Positions 24,784 to 32,055 of a stretch of DNA of 40,505 nucleotides are shown here, in pieces (position 1 is the first letter of the stretch; the number at the start of each line of letters is the position of its first letter). Both the position numbers and the translations under genes were made by a program. The notes under the pieces are model-generated. The model was not told the DNA's origin. It worked only from the letters and a program-made list of their open reading frames with translations, and did not search any database. The DNA comes from DAXETY01 sp051155755 (GTDB lineage: Bacteria; Desulfobacterota; Desulfobacteria; Desulfobacterales; SG8-13): positions 1-40,505 of the forward strand of contig DAXETY010000068.1 in NCBI GenBank assembly GCA_051155755.1. The letters are read 5' to 3'.

Positions 24784-25350
24784 TCAGAATACAAAGTCGA
24801 TCGTGTACCAATCGGTTTCCACATCCCATAGAGAGAACAGAACGTAGTGCAGATATAACGGAAGCGTGAGCTTGCTGATCTCGGCCATCACCCGGATTTG
24901 GTACTGGAGGCCTTTTTCCAGATTTTCCAGTGGATACACCCGCAGGTTGTCGATTTCAGTCATCCATCGCTGGGCCTGCTCGAATGATTTGGTGACCACC
25001 GGATCGGATTCTTTCCAGGATCTTTTTACGGTGAACGTCTTCTTCAGGCTATCGTATTTGATGGTATGGGTCAGCTTTAAATCGGTGATAGATTTGTCGA
25101 ACCACCAGCTGCGAATTCGGTGCAGGCTCACGTTAAAAGTAAATGTAGCCGATACGCCGCTGAGTATGGCCTCCTGGAGCTTTTCGGTGAAGGCCCCCTC
25201 CAGTGTAAAGTACAGCAGCAGGTCATCACGGGTGTTCGACACGGTAATGCGCGTAAGTCTAGCATCCTGGGCCCATCCCACAGCCTGGATCAGCAGCACC
25301 AGGAAAACGGCTGCAATTATTTTGCTTTTCCGACCGGCAACGAAATCCAT
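24784..25350 (-). CDS. DUF4390 exported protein
   Basis: This 188-residue protein has a signal peptide (MDFVAGRKSK, hydrophobic core, cut near AVGWA-QD). A beta-rich domain then matches the DUF4390 pattern as I know it: ARLTRITVSNTRDDLLLYFT, FNVSLHRIRSWWFDKSI, HTIKYDSLKKTFTVKRSW and a C-terminal LHYVLFSLWDVETDWYTIDF. Function is unknown. DUF4390 genes commonly stand directly before ntrYX-like genes in deltaproteobacteria, as here, so a periplasmic input to the NtrY-like sensor is a fair guess. ATG 25350 was chosen because it gives the signal peptide; upstream residues to 25425 look non-coding. Confidence 0.85.
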   Translation of the reverse strand: MDFVAGRKSKIIAAVFLVLLIQAVGWAQDARLTRITVSNTRDDLLLYFTLEGAFTEKLQEAILSGVSATFTFNVSLHRIRSWWFDKSITDLKLTHTIKYDSLKKTFTVKRSWKESDPVVTKSFEQAQRWMTEIDNLRVYPLENLEKGLQYQIRVMAEISKLTLPLYLHYVLFSLWDVETDWYTIDFVF

Positions 25351-25436
25351 AAGTGTTGGATACAATCTTTTCTCGGATCCGGCACGACTCCGGCCGCTGT
25401 TAGGGCGCCGGCATTGATGGCACACCTTCAGTCCAA

Positions 25437-25485
25437 CGGGGTTTGAGGCGTTTGCGCCAATGGTTTCGACAGCGCCGAAACCCCG
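25437..25485 (-). other. Mutually exclusive stem-loops between lpxC and DUF4390 gene
   Basis: CGGGGTTT (25437-25444) can pair with AAACCCCG (25478-25485) and enclose GGCG-TTTG-CGCC (25447-25458). The same right arm can instead pair as GGTTTCG/CGAAACC (25462-25468 with 25476-25482). The two folds exclude one another. No T-tract is adjacent. Confidence 0.4.
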
Positions 25486-25554
25486 ATGCTTGCACCTGCC
25501 GCTCGTAAATTTTTGACAGGCAACGGTCGTCTCGGATTTATACCGGAAAAACGG

Positions 25555-26460
25555 TTACATGGCAATAGATTCCGGCCTTCCGGCCGGCAGGGGGCAGGAC
25601 TCCGGTAACCAGCGGGTTTCCCAGGCTTCCTTTTGTGCGAAGAATTTTTCCAAGAAGCTATGATTGAAGGCGTGGCCGGACTTTTTGACAACGATATGTC
25701 CCAAAATCGGCATGCCGAGGAGTGAGAAATCTCCCAGGCAATCTAAAATCTTGTGCCGGACAAATTCGTCTGGAAACCTCAATCCGCCTTCATTGAGCAC
25801 TCCCTCACGATCGACGACGACCGCATTGTCGAGAGAGCCGCCCAGTGCCAGGCCGAAGCGTTTCATGGTTTCAACCTCGTGCAGGAAACCGAAGGTGCGC
25901 GCCGAGCTGATTTCTTGCGCAAACACCGTGTCGGTGACTTCTATGGAGTATTCCTGCTCTCCGATCATTGGATGGGGGAAATCGATGCTGCAGCTGATTT
26001 TAAAAACATCCGACGGATATACCGTCACAGACTTATCGCCGTCAACGGCCTCGATCCGCTCGCGCAGCACGAAAAAATGGCGCGGCACTTTCAGGTCCTG
26101 GATACCGGACTCCAGGATCAGGGAGGTAAACGGACCGGCACTGCCGTCCATTACCGGCACTTCGTACGAATCCAGTTCCACCAGGGCGTTGTCGATTGAC
26201 AGTCCCGCAAAGGTCGCCATCAAATGCTCGATCGTGGACACGATGCACCCGTCGCTGCCGATTACGGTGGCAAGGCTGGTGTCCACGACCCGGTTGAACT
26301 GCGCAGTCACGCTGGGGTGTCCCGGTAGATCAACCCGAACGAAACGAATGCCGTGGTTGATCGGTGCCGGCTTGATTGTAAGGTGGACCTCCTTGCCCGA
26401 GTGAAGTCCGATTCCCTTCGTTTGAACCGGATTGGCCAGTGTCCGCTGATTGAAATGCAT
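25555..26460 (-). CDS. lpxC: UDP-3-O-acyl-N-acetylglucosamine deacetylase
   Basis: This 301-residue zinc deacetylase performs the committed step of lipid A synthesis. Marks in order: MHFNQRTLANPVQTKGIGLH at the start, HSGKEVHLTI, zinc-ligand motif STIEHLMATFAG at about 74-85, MDGSAGPF, HKILDCLGDFSLLG at about 237-250 (two further zinc ligands and the catalytic Asp) and GHAFNHSFLEKF. Length is canonical. ATG 26460 was chosen because AAGGAGG stands upstream and the conserved N-terminus begins here. It shows that the organism makes lipopolysaccharide. It leads the minus-strand run DUF4390-NtrYX. Confidence 0.97.
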   Translation of the reverse strand: MHFNQRTLANPVQTKGIGLHSGKEVHLTIKPAPINHGIRFVRVDLPGHPSVTAQFNRVVDTSLATVIGSDGCIVSTIEHLMATFAGLSIDNALVELDSYEVPVMDGSAGPFTSLILESGIQDLKVPRHFFVLRERIEAVDGDKSVTVYPSDVFKISCSIDFPHPMIGEQEYSIEVTDTVFAQEISSARTFGFLHEVETMKRFGLALGGSLDNAVVVDREGVLNEGGLRFPDEFVRHKILDCLGDFSLLGMPILGHIVVKKSGHAFNHSFLEKFFAQKEAWETRWLPESCPLPAGRPESIAM

Positions 26461-27045
26461 GAAAGTGGCTTCCTCCTTACCTACCTGTATCTGAACCGCA
26501 GGCGGCCGGTATGGATCGAACCTGTTGTGCCCGTGACCGATGCGGTGCGCCTCTTCAGGCACGACGGTCGGTCGCAACGGACGCATCCGATGGACGACCG
26601 CTTCCATGAACTGTAAATGGTACGTTCGATATAATTTTTCATATTTTGGGGAAAATTACAATAAAAATCCAATTAAATTAATACGTTTTTGTTTCAAATT
26701 TCTTCTCGCAGAAAACGACGACGGCGTGCTCCCCGGTCCGTATGTATGTATGTACGAACCGCGAGATGTCAAATTCGCTCGGCAGTTTGTGATATTCAGA
26801 ATCGATTTCAGTATGTTATTAATGAGCCTTTTGGGCGCCGGTTTTTCTCGTTTCGAATTCCGGACGGGAAAGCGAAAGGGTTTGAAGCAAATCCACCTCC
26901 GCCGCGGCGGTACGGGAAGATCGTTCGCTTCATATCCAAGCGGATCGAGTAGCGGCAAATAAAGATGGCGAATCCCAACGGAACAGGTTATGATGCTCGA
27001 AACCCGTAAAGAATTTGCTGGCGGATACGCAAACCGGCGGGCACG
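26461..27045. promoter_or_regulatory. 585-bp divergent intergenic region lpxC / STN gene
   Basis: I see no supportable gene here. Contents: an AT-rich block (about 26625-26710) with TATAAT (26630-26635) on the + strand and a weak TGAACT 17 bp before it, a (TATG)3 run at 26741-26752, and the 12-bp palindrome CCGCCGCGGCGG (26899-26910). The promoters for lpxC and for the STN gene must lie in this stretch; the long + leader (up to about 400 nt) is unusual. Confidence 0.45.
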
Positions 27046-27624
27046 ATGAGAACGGAAAGATTCCTTCGGCGGATCTGTTTGGTCATATTGCTGGTGATTA
27101 CGGCAATCGGTAGCCTCCAGGCCCGCATCGCATTCGCCCAGGAGACCGATGACGGGCCGCGGATCACGCTGGAGGCCCGGAATCGAGCCCTGGGTGATGT
27201 GCTGGACCAGATCAGCCGTGACACCGGATACACGTTCACCCTGGAGGAATCCTGGCGGGAGCATTCCGTCAAAGCCTCGCTTCAGAACGTGCCGTTGCAT
27301 CGCGCCTTGAAGCGGGTCCTGGCGACCCTGAACCACGCCCTCATCTACGAAACGGAAACCGACATTCGCATCGTCATCTATGGCGAGATGGGTCCGCGTC
27401 CTTCCGGGAGTGCGCCGCCATCCTACCTGGCCCCCCGGCCGCCCATGGAAGACCCCCCCGAGCCGGAACCTCCCGAGGAATCCCTTACAGAACCGGAACC
27501 CGAGCCGGAAGCCGAGCCCGAGCCGCCGCCGATTCCATCTTCCGAAGGCAGCGAAAGCGGTGCGGAAAGTCTGCCGCAGGAAAACGTCCAGGAGCCGGCC
27601 GCCGGCGCCACCGGATCGGACTGA
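27046..27624 (+). CDS. Exported STN-domain protein with acidic Pro/Glu-rich tail
   Basis: This 192-residue protein has a signal peptide (basic MRTERFLRR, hydrophobic to about 30, cut near AFA-QE). One STN domain (secretin/TonB N-terminus fold) lies at about 40-112: ITLEARNRALGDVLDQISRD, TLEESW, ASLQNVPLHRALKRVLATLN and IVIYGEM. The last 75 residues are a low-complexity Pro/Glu/Ser tail (PEPEPPEES...). STN domains normally sit at the front of secretins or TonB receptors; here the domain stands alone with no barrel, so it may cap, tether or bind a secretin or polymer. It is divergent from lpxC. I do not recognise a named family. Confidence 0.8.
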   Translation: MRTERFLRRICLVILLVITAIGSLQARIAFAQETDDGPRITLEARNRALGDVLDQISRDTGYTFTLEESWREHSVKASLQNVPLHRALKRVLATLNHALIYETETDIRIVIYGEMGPRPSGSAPPSYLAPRPPMEDPPEPEPPEESLTEPEPEPEAEPEPPPIPSSEGSESGAESLPQENVQEPAAGATGSD

Positions 27625-27689
27625 CCTGCATTCTGCTGCAAGCAGCCGGGTGAATAAAGGCACGGCTGGCGGCAAATCGAAAAATACAG

Positions 27690-27695
27690 TATAAT
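27690..27695 (+). promoter_or_regulatory. Candidate -10 element before the zinc-ribbon gene
   Basis: A perfect TATAAT lies about 97 bp before the start codon in a local AT-rich patch. The -35 at 17-bp spacing (TGGCGG) is poor, so an activator or a different sigma factor might be needed. GCTGC-AA-GCAGC (about 27634-27645) upstream is a short hairpin. Confidence 0.35.
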
Positions 27696-27791
27696 GAAGT
27701 TGTATTTGAGCGATTTTGCCCGGCACTGCATTTTTCAAGTGACCTTCTACCGTCACCGGCTCAAAGAAAACCGCGCCGGCCATCGAAAGCC

Positions 27792-28367
27792 ATGATGACC
27801 GCCTGCCCCCAATGTGATCGTCTCGTTGACGGAGCAAAGCCCCGCTGCCTGTACTGCGGCGCTGCATTGACCCCTGCCGGACAACTGCAGCCGGCCGCTG
27901 GTTCGGGCACCGGGGTCGATGAAGACCTCGGGGCCGGCACCGTCAATTTAAACGACCTGCCCCCGGAACTCCGGCAACAGGTCGAAGATGCGATTCGCAT
28001 TGGAAACACCGGGATCTTGCCCGAACCCTCTGCCCGGGAAACACCTCTGCCGGAAAGCACCATTGCATCGGTGCTGACGGCGATCTGCAAACTCAAAGAA
28101 AGCTTCGACGCGGACCGGATCGACTATGACGAATATCGGACGCTGACGATCGATACGTTGATGCAATATGTTGAAACCCTGGAGGTCCACAATCGCATGA
28201 ATTTCGTCTTCCGGGAAATACAGCAATCGGAATTGCAGTCCTATATCGATGAACCCATTTTCAAAGCCTTGAGCGCGCGGGTCCTGTCGGCCGTGACGGC
28301 CGTCACAGATGAACCGACTGCCGAGAAGCCGAAAAAAAAGAAACGATTCCGGTTGTTTCGTCGTTGA
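27792..28367 (+). CDS. Hypothetical cytoplasmic protein with N-terminal zinc ribbon
   Basis: This 191-residue protein starts with a four-cysteine zinc ribbon, CPQC (5-8) and CLYC (19-22). It continues with a Pro/Gly-rich linker, an acidic helical region (about 50-165; LNDLPPELRQQVEDAI, KLKESFDADRIDYDEYRTLT) and a very basic end (KPKKKKRFRLFRR). No transmembrane segment or signal is seen. The layout suggests a small scaffold or nucleic-acid/ribosome contact protein, but no family is recognised and function is unknown. The first of two adjacent ATG codons was taken. Hairpin element copy 3 follows 47 bp after its stop. Confidence 0.75.
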   Translation: MMTACPQCDRLVDGAKPRCLYCGAALTPAGQLQPAAGSGTGVDEDLGAGTVNLNDLPPELRQQVEDAIRIGNTGILPEPSARETPLPESTIASVLTAICKLKESFDADRIDYDEYRTLTIDTLMQYVETLEVHNRMNFVFREIQQSELQSYIDEPIFKALSARVLSAVTAVTDEPTAEKPKKKKRFRLFRR

Positions 28368-28414
28368 TCTTGCCTCCAAACCGATTGGAATGCACCCACT
28401 GGCAAAATTTCTTG

Positions 28415-28460
28415 AATGCACCGGGGTGCGTTTGTTTTTTCGGGCGCGATTGCGGAAACC
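28415..28460 (+). repeat. Structured element, copy 3 (stem B, TGTTTTTT, hairpin C)
   Basis: AATGCAC-CGGG-GTGCGTT (28415-28432) is again a 7-bp stem with a 4-nt loop, with a T.G pair at its third position. TGTTTTTT (28433-28440) follows at once, as in copies 1 and 2. Next comes an imperfect hairpin TTTC...GAAA enclosing CGC-GATT-GCG (28438-28458). The flanking TTCAAC and AAAATYCAAG words are not kept. It lies between the zinc-ribbon gene and the GT2 gene. Confidence 0.55.
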
Positions 28461-28612
28461 CATACAGTTGTAATCTTGCAGACGTCAATATTTGCGAGCA
28501 CCGGGCAGACAACAGAGCGCTCCGGTTGCTCGGGCACGTGTTTTATAGAGGTTGATAATCACCCAAATTTAAACAAAATATGAATGAAATCGATTTTCGA
28601 CAGGATCCCGGT

Positions 28613-29590
28613 ATGAGGCACGAGATTGTCTATTCGGTCGTGATCCCGGTTTACAACGAAGCCGCAACACTGGACGAATTATGGCGTCGGTTGGAAAACG
28701 AGTTACGACGTCTGGAAGGCGGATACGAAGTCATTTTTATCGATGACGGCAGCAGCGACCGCTCTTTTGAAATTCTGCAGGAATTCAGTCAGAAGCACCC
28801 GGAAATCAAGATTATCAGGCTTTCTCGCAATTTCGGCCACCAGTGTGCGCTGACGGCCGGAATCGATCATGCCGGGGGAAAGGCCGTGATTATGATGGAC
28901 GCCGATCTTCAGGATTCACCGGCGGCGATTCCGGAATTTGTTGCCAAATGGAGGGAAGGCTACCAGGTTGTCTATGCGATTCGCACCAAGCGTAAGGAAT
29001 TTGTTTTAAAAAGAATTGCATTCAAAGCCTTTTACAGGCTGCTCGACATCATGGCGCCCATGAAAATTCCAAGGGATGCCGGCATTTTTTCGCTGCTGGA
29101 CAAAGCTGTGGTGCAGGCGCTGCAGGCGATGCCGGAGAGAGGTCGTTATCTCAGCGGGCTGCGGTCCTATGCCGGCTTCCGCCAGACGGGGATCGAAGTG
29201 GAAAGAGAGCGCCGTTTTCAAGGGGCGCCAAGGGTCACACCGGGCAAATTGTTCAAACTGGCTTTTGACGGTATATTTTCGTTCTCGGTACTGCCGCTGC
29301 GCATGGCTGTGATCTTCGGTTTCGTCTGTTCGCTAACCTCCTTCTTGATCGGGGTGGTGGGGCTGTATTACAAGTATATGCTCCAACGTCAGTTTCTGTG
29401 GCCTTTCGGTCTGACCACCACCTTTTTTATGGGAGGCATTCAGCTGATTTTTCTCGGAATCATTGGAGAATACATCGGTCGGATCTATGAGGAAGTCAAA
29501 CAGCGGCCCCTGTATTTCATCAAAGACAAGGTCGGCTTTGTCAGCGGCTCCGGATCATCTCCAGCAGAGGAGTCCGGTCGGTCGCGGTGA
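28613..29590 (+). CDS. GT2 family glycosyltransferase, GtrB/DPM1-like
   Basis: This 325-residue protein has the GT-A catalytic domain: SVVIPVYNEAATLDELW at the start, IDDGSSDRSFEIL (first Asp motif), LSRNFGHQCALTAGIDHA and MMDADLQDSP with the metal-binding DADLQD. Two C-terminal transmembrane helices follow (about 225-250 and 263-285, e.g. FLIGVVGLYYKYML). This is the pattern of enzymes that load glucose or a related sugar onto undecaprenyl phosphate for use on the outer face of the membrane. ATG 28613 has AGGA upstream and was chosen; ATG 28580 adds 11 residues without a ribosome-binding site. Its 3' end overlaps the convergent GT-C gene by 50 bp. Confidence 0.92.
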   Translation: MRHEIVYSVVIPVYNEAATLDELWRRLENELRRLEGGYEVIFIDDGSSDRSFEILQEFSQKHPEIKIIRLSRNFGHQCALTAGIDHAGGKAVIMMDADLQDSPAAIPEFVAKWREGYQVVYAIRTKRKEFVLKRIAFKAFYRLLDIMAPMKIPRDAGIFSLLDKAVVQALQAMPERGRYLSGLRSYAGFRQTGIEVERERRFQGAPRVTPGKLFKLAFDGIFSFSVLPLRMAVIFGFVCSLTSFLIGVVGLYYKYMLQRQFLWPFGLTTTFFMGGIQLIFLGIIGEYIGRIYEEVKQRPLYFIKDKVGFVSGSGSSPAEESGRSR

Positions 29591-31142
29591 TCACGAATTC
29601 ACGCGGCAGTCCGGCCAGGGACTGCTGTAATGCGGACGGCACGATGCGGTGTATCAAAAGAACGTAGTCGGCGTTTTCTGCGCGATCTGCAGGGTAAACG
29701 GTTTTTTTCATGTTTCCCAGCCATTTGTTCCATCCCAGGATATCCTTGTTCGGATACGAATACACAAAAACACCCTCGGCATCCGCCAGCCGGTTGATTT
29801 TCTCGACCGCTTCCCGGTTCAAGGCCTCGTACCAGTATGACACCGTAAAGCCCGCTTCGGCGGCCCCGCGGGTTCCACCGACAAACCCATTGTAATAACT
29901 GAGCTGGTAGGGATGGGTTTTCAGACAGGCGTGGGCCGAGAGCAATACGGTCACAACCAGCACGGCGCCCTGCAGGCTGAATCGTATCCATTGCGGGGTT
30001 TTTGGAGGAGCGAAACGCATCATCGCATTTGTCAGGCAAACAATGCCCCTTACGCAAAGCAGCATGATAAACGGCCACTGGATGCTGAACAGACGAATGC
30101 CGTCGTGCTTGGGCGTGGAGGGCAGGATAAATACTGCGCAGAGGATCAGAAAGGAGCCGGTTTCAAAAAACCATTCCTTGCGGGCACGACGATACGGATG
30201 CAGCAACAGCCCGAAAATTGCAAAGATTACGGTGATTGCCGGCAGAGCGATTGCCAGCATCACGAATGGCTGATGCCAGGGTAGCCGGTACGGGTAGATT
30301 TTTCCGAAGTACAATGTGGCGATCGGAACGGTGCTTTCCCGCTCCAGCACGCTCTGAAAATAAAATCGCAGTTCGTTCAGTTGGCCGAACCAGCTATGGG
30401 GATTCAGCAAAACAAAAAAGAACCCGGCCAGCAGGCAGAAACGCAGGTAAAAGGCAGCAAATTGCTTTTTGTCCTTTACAGTAAACACGGTTGCCAGCGC
30501 CAGTGGAAAAATGAGCAGACCGGTGAACTTCACCGCCAGCAGTGCGCCCGCGCAGGCGGAGGCCCACAGCAGCGCAAAGCGTCCGTTGCGCCTGTAATAA
30601 ACCAGGTACAGCGTAATGAAACCCAGGGCGGCCACCATCATGTCGGTGGCATAGAAATGAGCGTGTGCAAAAAATCGAGGGGAGAAAAGAAACAGCAGGC
30701 TGCCGGCCACAGCTACCGCAGAATTCGTATAAGCTTTGCGAAGGTAGAAATACAGAAACAGGATTAACAGCGAAGCCCAAAAGACGGTGGAAATTCGATA
30801 GGATGAGAGCAGATCATCGAAGAGCCATCCACCCAGGGTCCGCGAAAATACGATGCCGGACAGTTTATAAAACGGCGGATGGCAGTTGTGATAACGATCA
30901 TAGTTCCAGGCGGCTTCCACGGCCCGATCTTCGAACGGATTCTGTGGTCCGGCGAACATCGAAAACCATTGAGCGATTTTTTCGGAGTGAAGCACGTAGA
31001 ACGGTTCGTCCCAGGTGAGACCGTATTGCGGTACCGAGACGGCATAAACGGTGAAACTGAAGAAAAAAATTGCGATGGCCGACAGCGTTTTGAGAAGCAC
31101 CGGCTTGTTGGGTCCAATGTTTGGGGCGCGCAGTCGCAGCAA
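29541..31142 (-). CDS. GT-C membrane glycosyltransferase (GT39/PMT_2-like)
   Basis: This roughly 533-residue polytopic protein has about ten hydrophobic segments. The first loop holds the acidic pair YGLTWDEPFYVLHSEK, the usual catalytic site of GT-C enzymes that use polyprenyl-phosphate sugars, and NYDRYHNCHPPFYKL follows. A soluble C-terminal region of about 100 residues ends in TDRTPLLEMIRSR. It probably transfers a sugar from a lipid donor on the periplasmic face; the acceptor is unknown. The N-terminus is uncertain: TTG 31142 follows GGAAGG by 12 nt, and a GTG 14 codons later is possible. The neighbouring GtrB-like enzyme could supply its donor. Confidence 0.88.
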   Translation of the reverse strand: MLRLRAPNIGPNKPVLLKTLSAIAIFFFSFTVYAVSVPQYGLTWDEPFYVLHSEKIAQWFSMFAGPQNPFEDRAVEAAWNYDRYHNCHPPFYKLSGIVFSRTLGGWLFDDLLSSYRISTVFWASLLILFLYFYLRKAYTNSAVAVAGSLLFLFSPRFFAHAHFYATDMMVAALGFITLYLVYYRRNGRFALLWASACAGALLAVKFTGLLIFPLALATVFTVKDKKQFAAFYLRFCLLAGFFFVLLNPHSWFGQLNELRFYFQSVLERESTVPIATLYFGKIYPYRLPWHQPFVMLAIALPAITVIFAIFGLLLHPYRRARKEWFFETGSFLILCAVFILPSTPKHDGIRLFSIQWPFIMLLCVRGIVCLTNAMMRFAPPKTPQWIRFSLQGAVLVVTVLLSAHACLKTHPYQLSYYNGFVGGTRGAAEAGFTVSYWYEALNREAVEKINRLADAEGVFVYSYPNKDILGWNKWLGNMKKTVYPADRAENADYVLLIHRIVPSALQQSLAGLPREFVITATDRTPLLEMIRSR

Positions 31143-31189
31143 AAACGGGCAACCTTCCGATTCAATGTTCAGTGTGGAATTACAGGTAA

Positions 31190-31197
31190 ATTATAAT
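31190..31197. promoter_or_regulatory. ATTATAAT palindrome: overlapping -10 elements for divergent genes
   Basis: ATTATAAT gives TATAAT on the + strand (31192-31197, toward the sigma factor) and on the - strand (31195-31190, toward the GT-C gene). For the - strand TGGAAT stands at 17 bp as a 3-of-6 -35; the + strand -35 is poor. Use of the + side would give the sigma gene a leader of about 215 nt. Confidence 0.4.
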
Positions 31198-31290
31198 ATG
31201 AACCCGCCCAGTATTCCAAAAAAAAAATACCGGCGGCCGGATCGGGACGCAAACCTCTGGCCGGAAACGCCGACCTTGGCGCCGTAAATC

Positions 31291-31352
31291 CCGCCTGCGG
31301 AAAATCGCAGCACGGCAAATGGAGCCGCGAGCAGGCGGTCGGCCTGGAGCCG
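31291..31352 (+). other. Branched hairpin array in the leader of the ECF sigma gene
   Basis: CCGCCTGC (31291-31298) pairs with GCAGGCGG (31331-31338) around CGGC-AAATGGA-GCCG (31313-31327). Directly after it stands CGGC-CTGGA-GCCG (31340-31352). CTGCG-GAAAAT-CGCAG (31295-31310) competes with the outer stem. The two small hairpins present TGGA at the 3' side of the loop. Confidence 0.45.
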
Positions 31353-31419
31353 TCCGAAGCCGCTTGCAGTGTTTTTTCAAGTGCAATCTCCCGGGCCTTG
31401 GATTACAATCGGCACTGTA

Positions 31420-32055
31420 ATGAAAGATGGAACCAAAAGCGGCTTCGGTTTGTCTAACAAACCGGGAAGAGATGTGGATGCCCCCCTGGTGTCGGCGGCA
31501 GCCGGCGGGGATCTGGACGCCTTCGAGATGCTGGTGCGACGGCACCAGAGCCGCATCTACAACTTCGTGCTTCGCATGACCGACAGTCCGGAGGATGCCG
31601 CCGAGGTCACCCAGGATGTGTTTGTGGCCGCTTTTCGGCGTCTGAAGACCTTCCGCGGAAAGGCGAAGTTTTCCACCTGGCTGGGTGCGATTGCCGTAAA
31701 CCTCTCCCGGAACCGGCTGGTGAAAAACCGGCGCCGCATGGCCAATGAAACGCCATCGCTGGATGCCCCCGTGGTTACTGCCGATGGTGAATTTTGTCGG
31801 GGAACCGTGTCCGAGGAACCATCGGCCCTGGAGCGGTTGGAGTCTCAAGCCCTGCGGCGGGTCGTGCGGGATTGCGTCGCGCGGCTGCCGATTGAATTTC
31901 GGGAAGTCGTGGTATTGCGGGAACTGCAGGAACTGGCCTACGACGAGATTGCCGACATGCTTTCCTTGCGTGCGGGTACGGTCAAGTCAAGACTCTCCCG
32001 CGCCCGGGAGGCCGTCAAGCAATGCCTGCAGCGCGCAATGGGAAAACTGCAATGA
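31420..32055 (+). CDS. ECF-type RNA polymerase sigma factor (RpoE-like)
   Basis: This 211-residue sigma factor has two domains. Sigma-2 (about 27-95) has DAFEMLVRRHQSRIYNFVLR, DAAEVTQDVFVAAFRRL and KFSTWLGAIAVNLSRNRL, the -10 recognition face. Sigma-4 (about 150-205) has RDCVARLPIEFREVVVLREL, LAYDEIADMLSLRAGTVKSR and LSRAREAVKQCL, the -35 HTH. ATG 31420 was chosen over an in-frame ATG at 31369 because the sigma-2 helix begins at a normal distance; no strong Shine-Dalgarno is visible for it. The stop overlaps the anti-sigma start (ATGA), the usual arrangement for a sigma/anti-sigma pair. Confidence 0.94.
   Translation: MKDGTKSGFGLSNKPGRDVDAPLVSAAAGGDLDAFEMLVRRHQSRIYNFVLRMTDSPEDAAEVTQDVFVAAFRRLKTFRGKAKFSTWLGAIAVNLSRNRLVKNRRRMANETPSLDAPVVTADGEFCRGTVSEEPSALERLESQALRRVVRDCVARLPIEFREVVVLRELQELAYDEIADMLSLRAGTVKSRLSRAREAVKQCLQRAMGKLQ

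Noticed and set aside
26540..26962. 140-codon open frame on the + strand in the lpxC/STN intergenic region
   Set aside because: No ribosome-binding site, begins within the lpxC leader, mixed composition and no domain; the AT-rich part reads as promoter DNA.
26656..27867. Open frame of about 403 codons on the minus strand over the STN gene and lpxC upstream region
   Set aside because: Antisense to the STN gene with its Pro/Glu-rich tail; residue composition is that of a shadow frame and no motif is seen.
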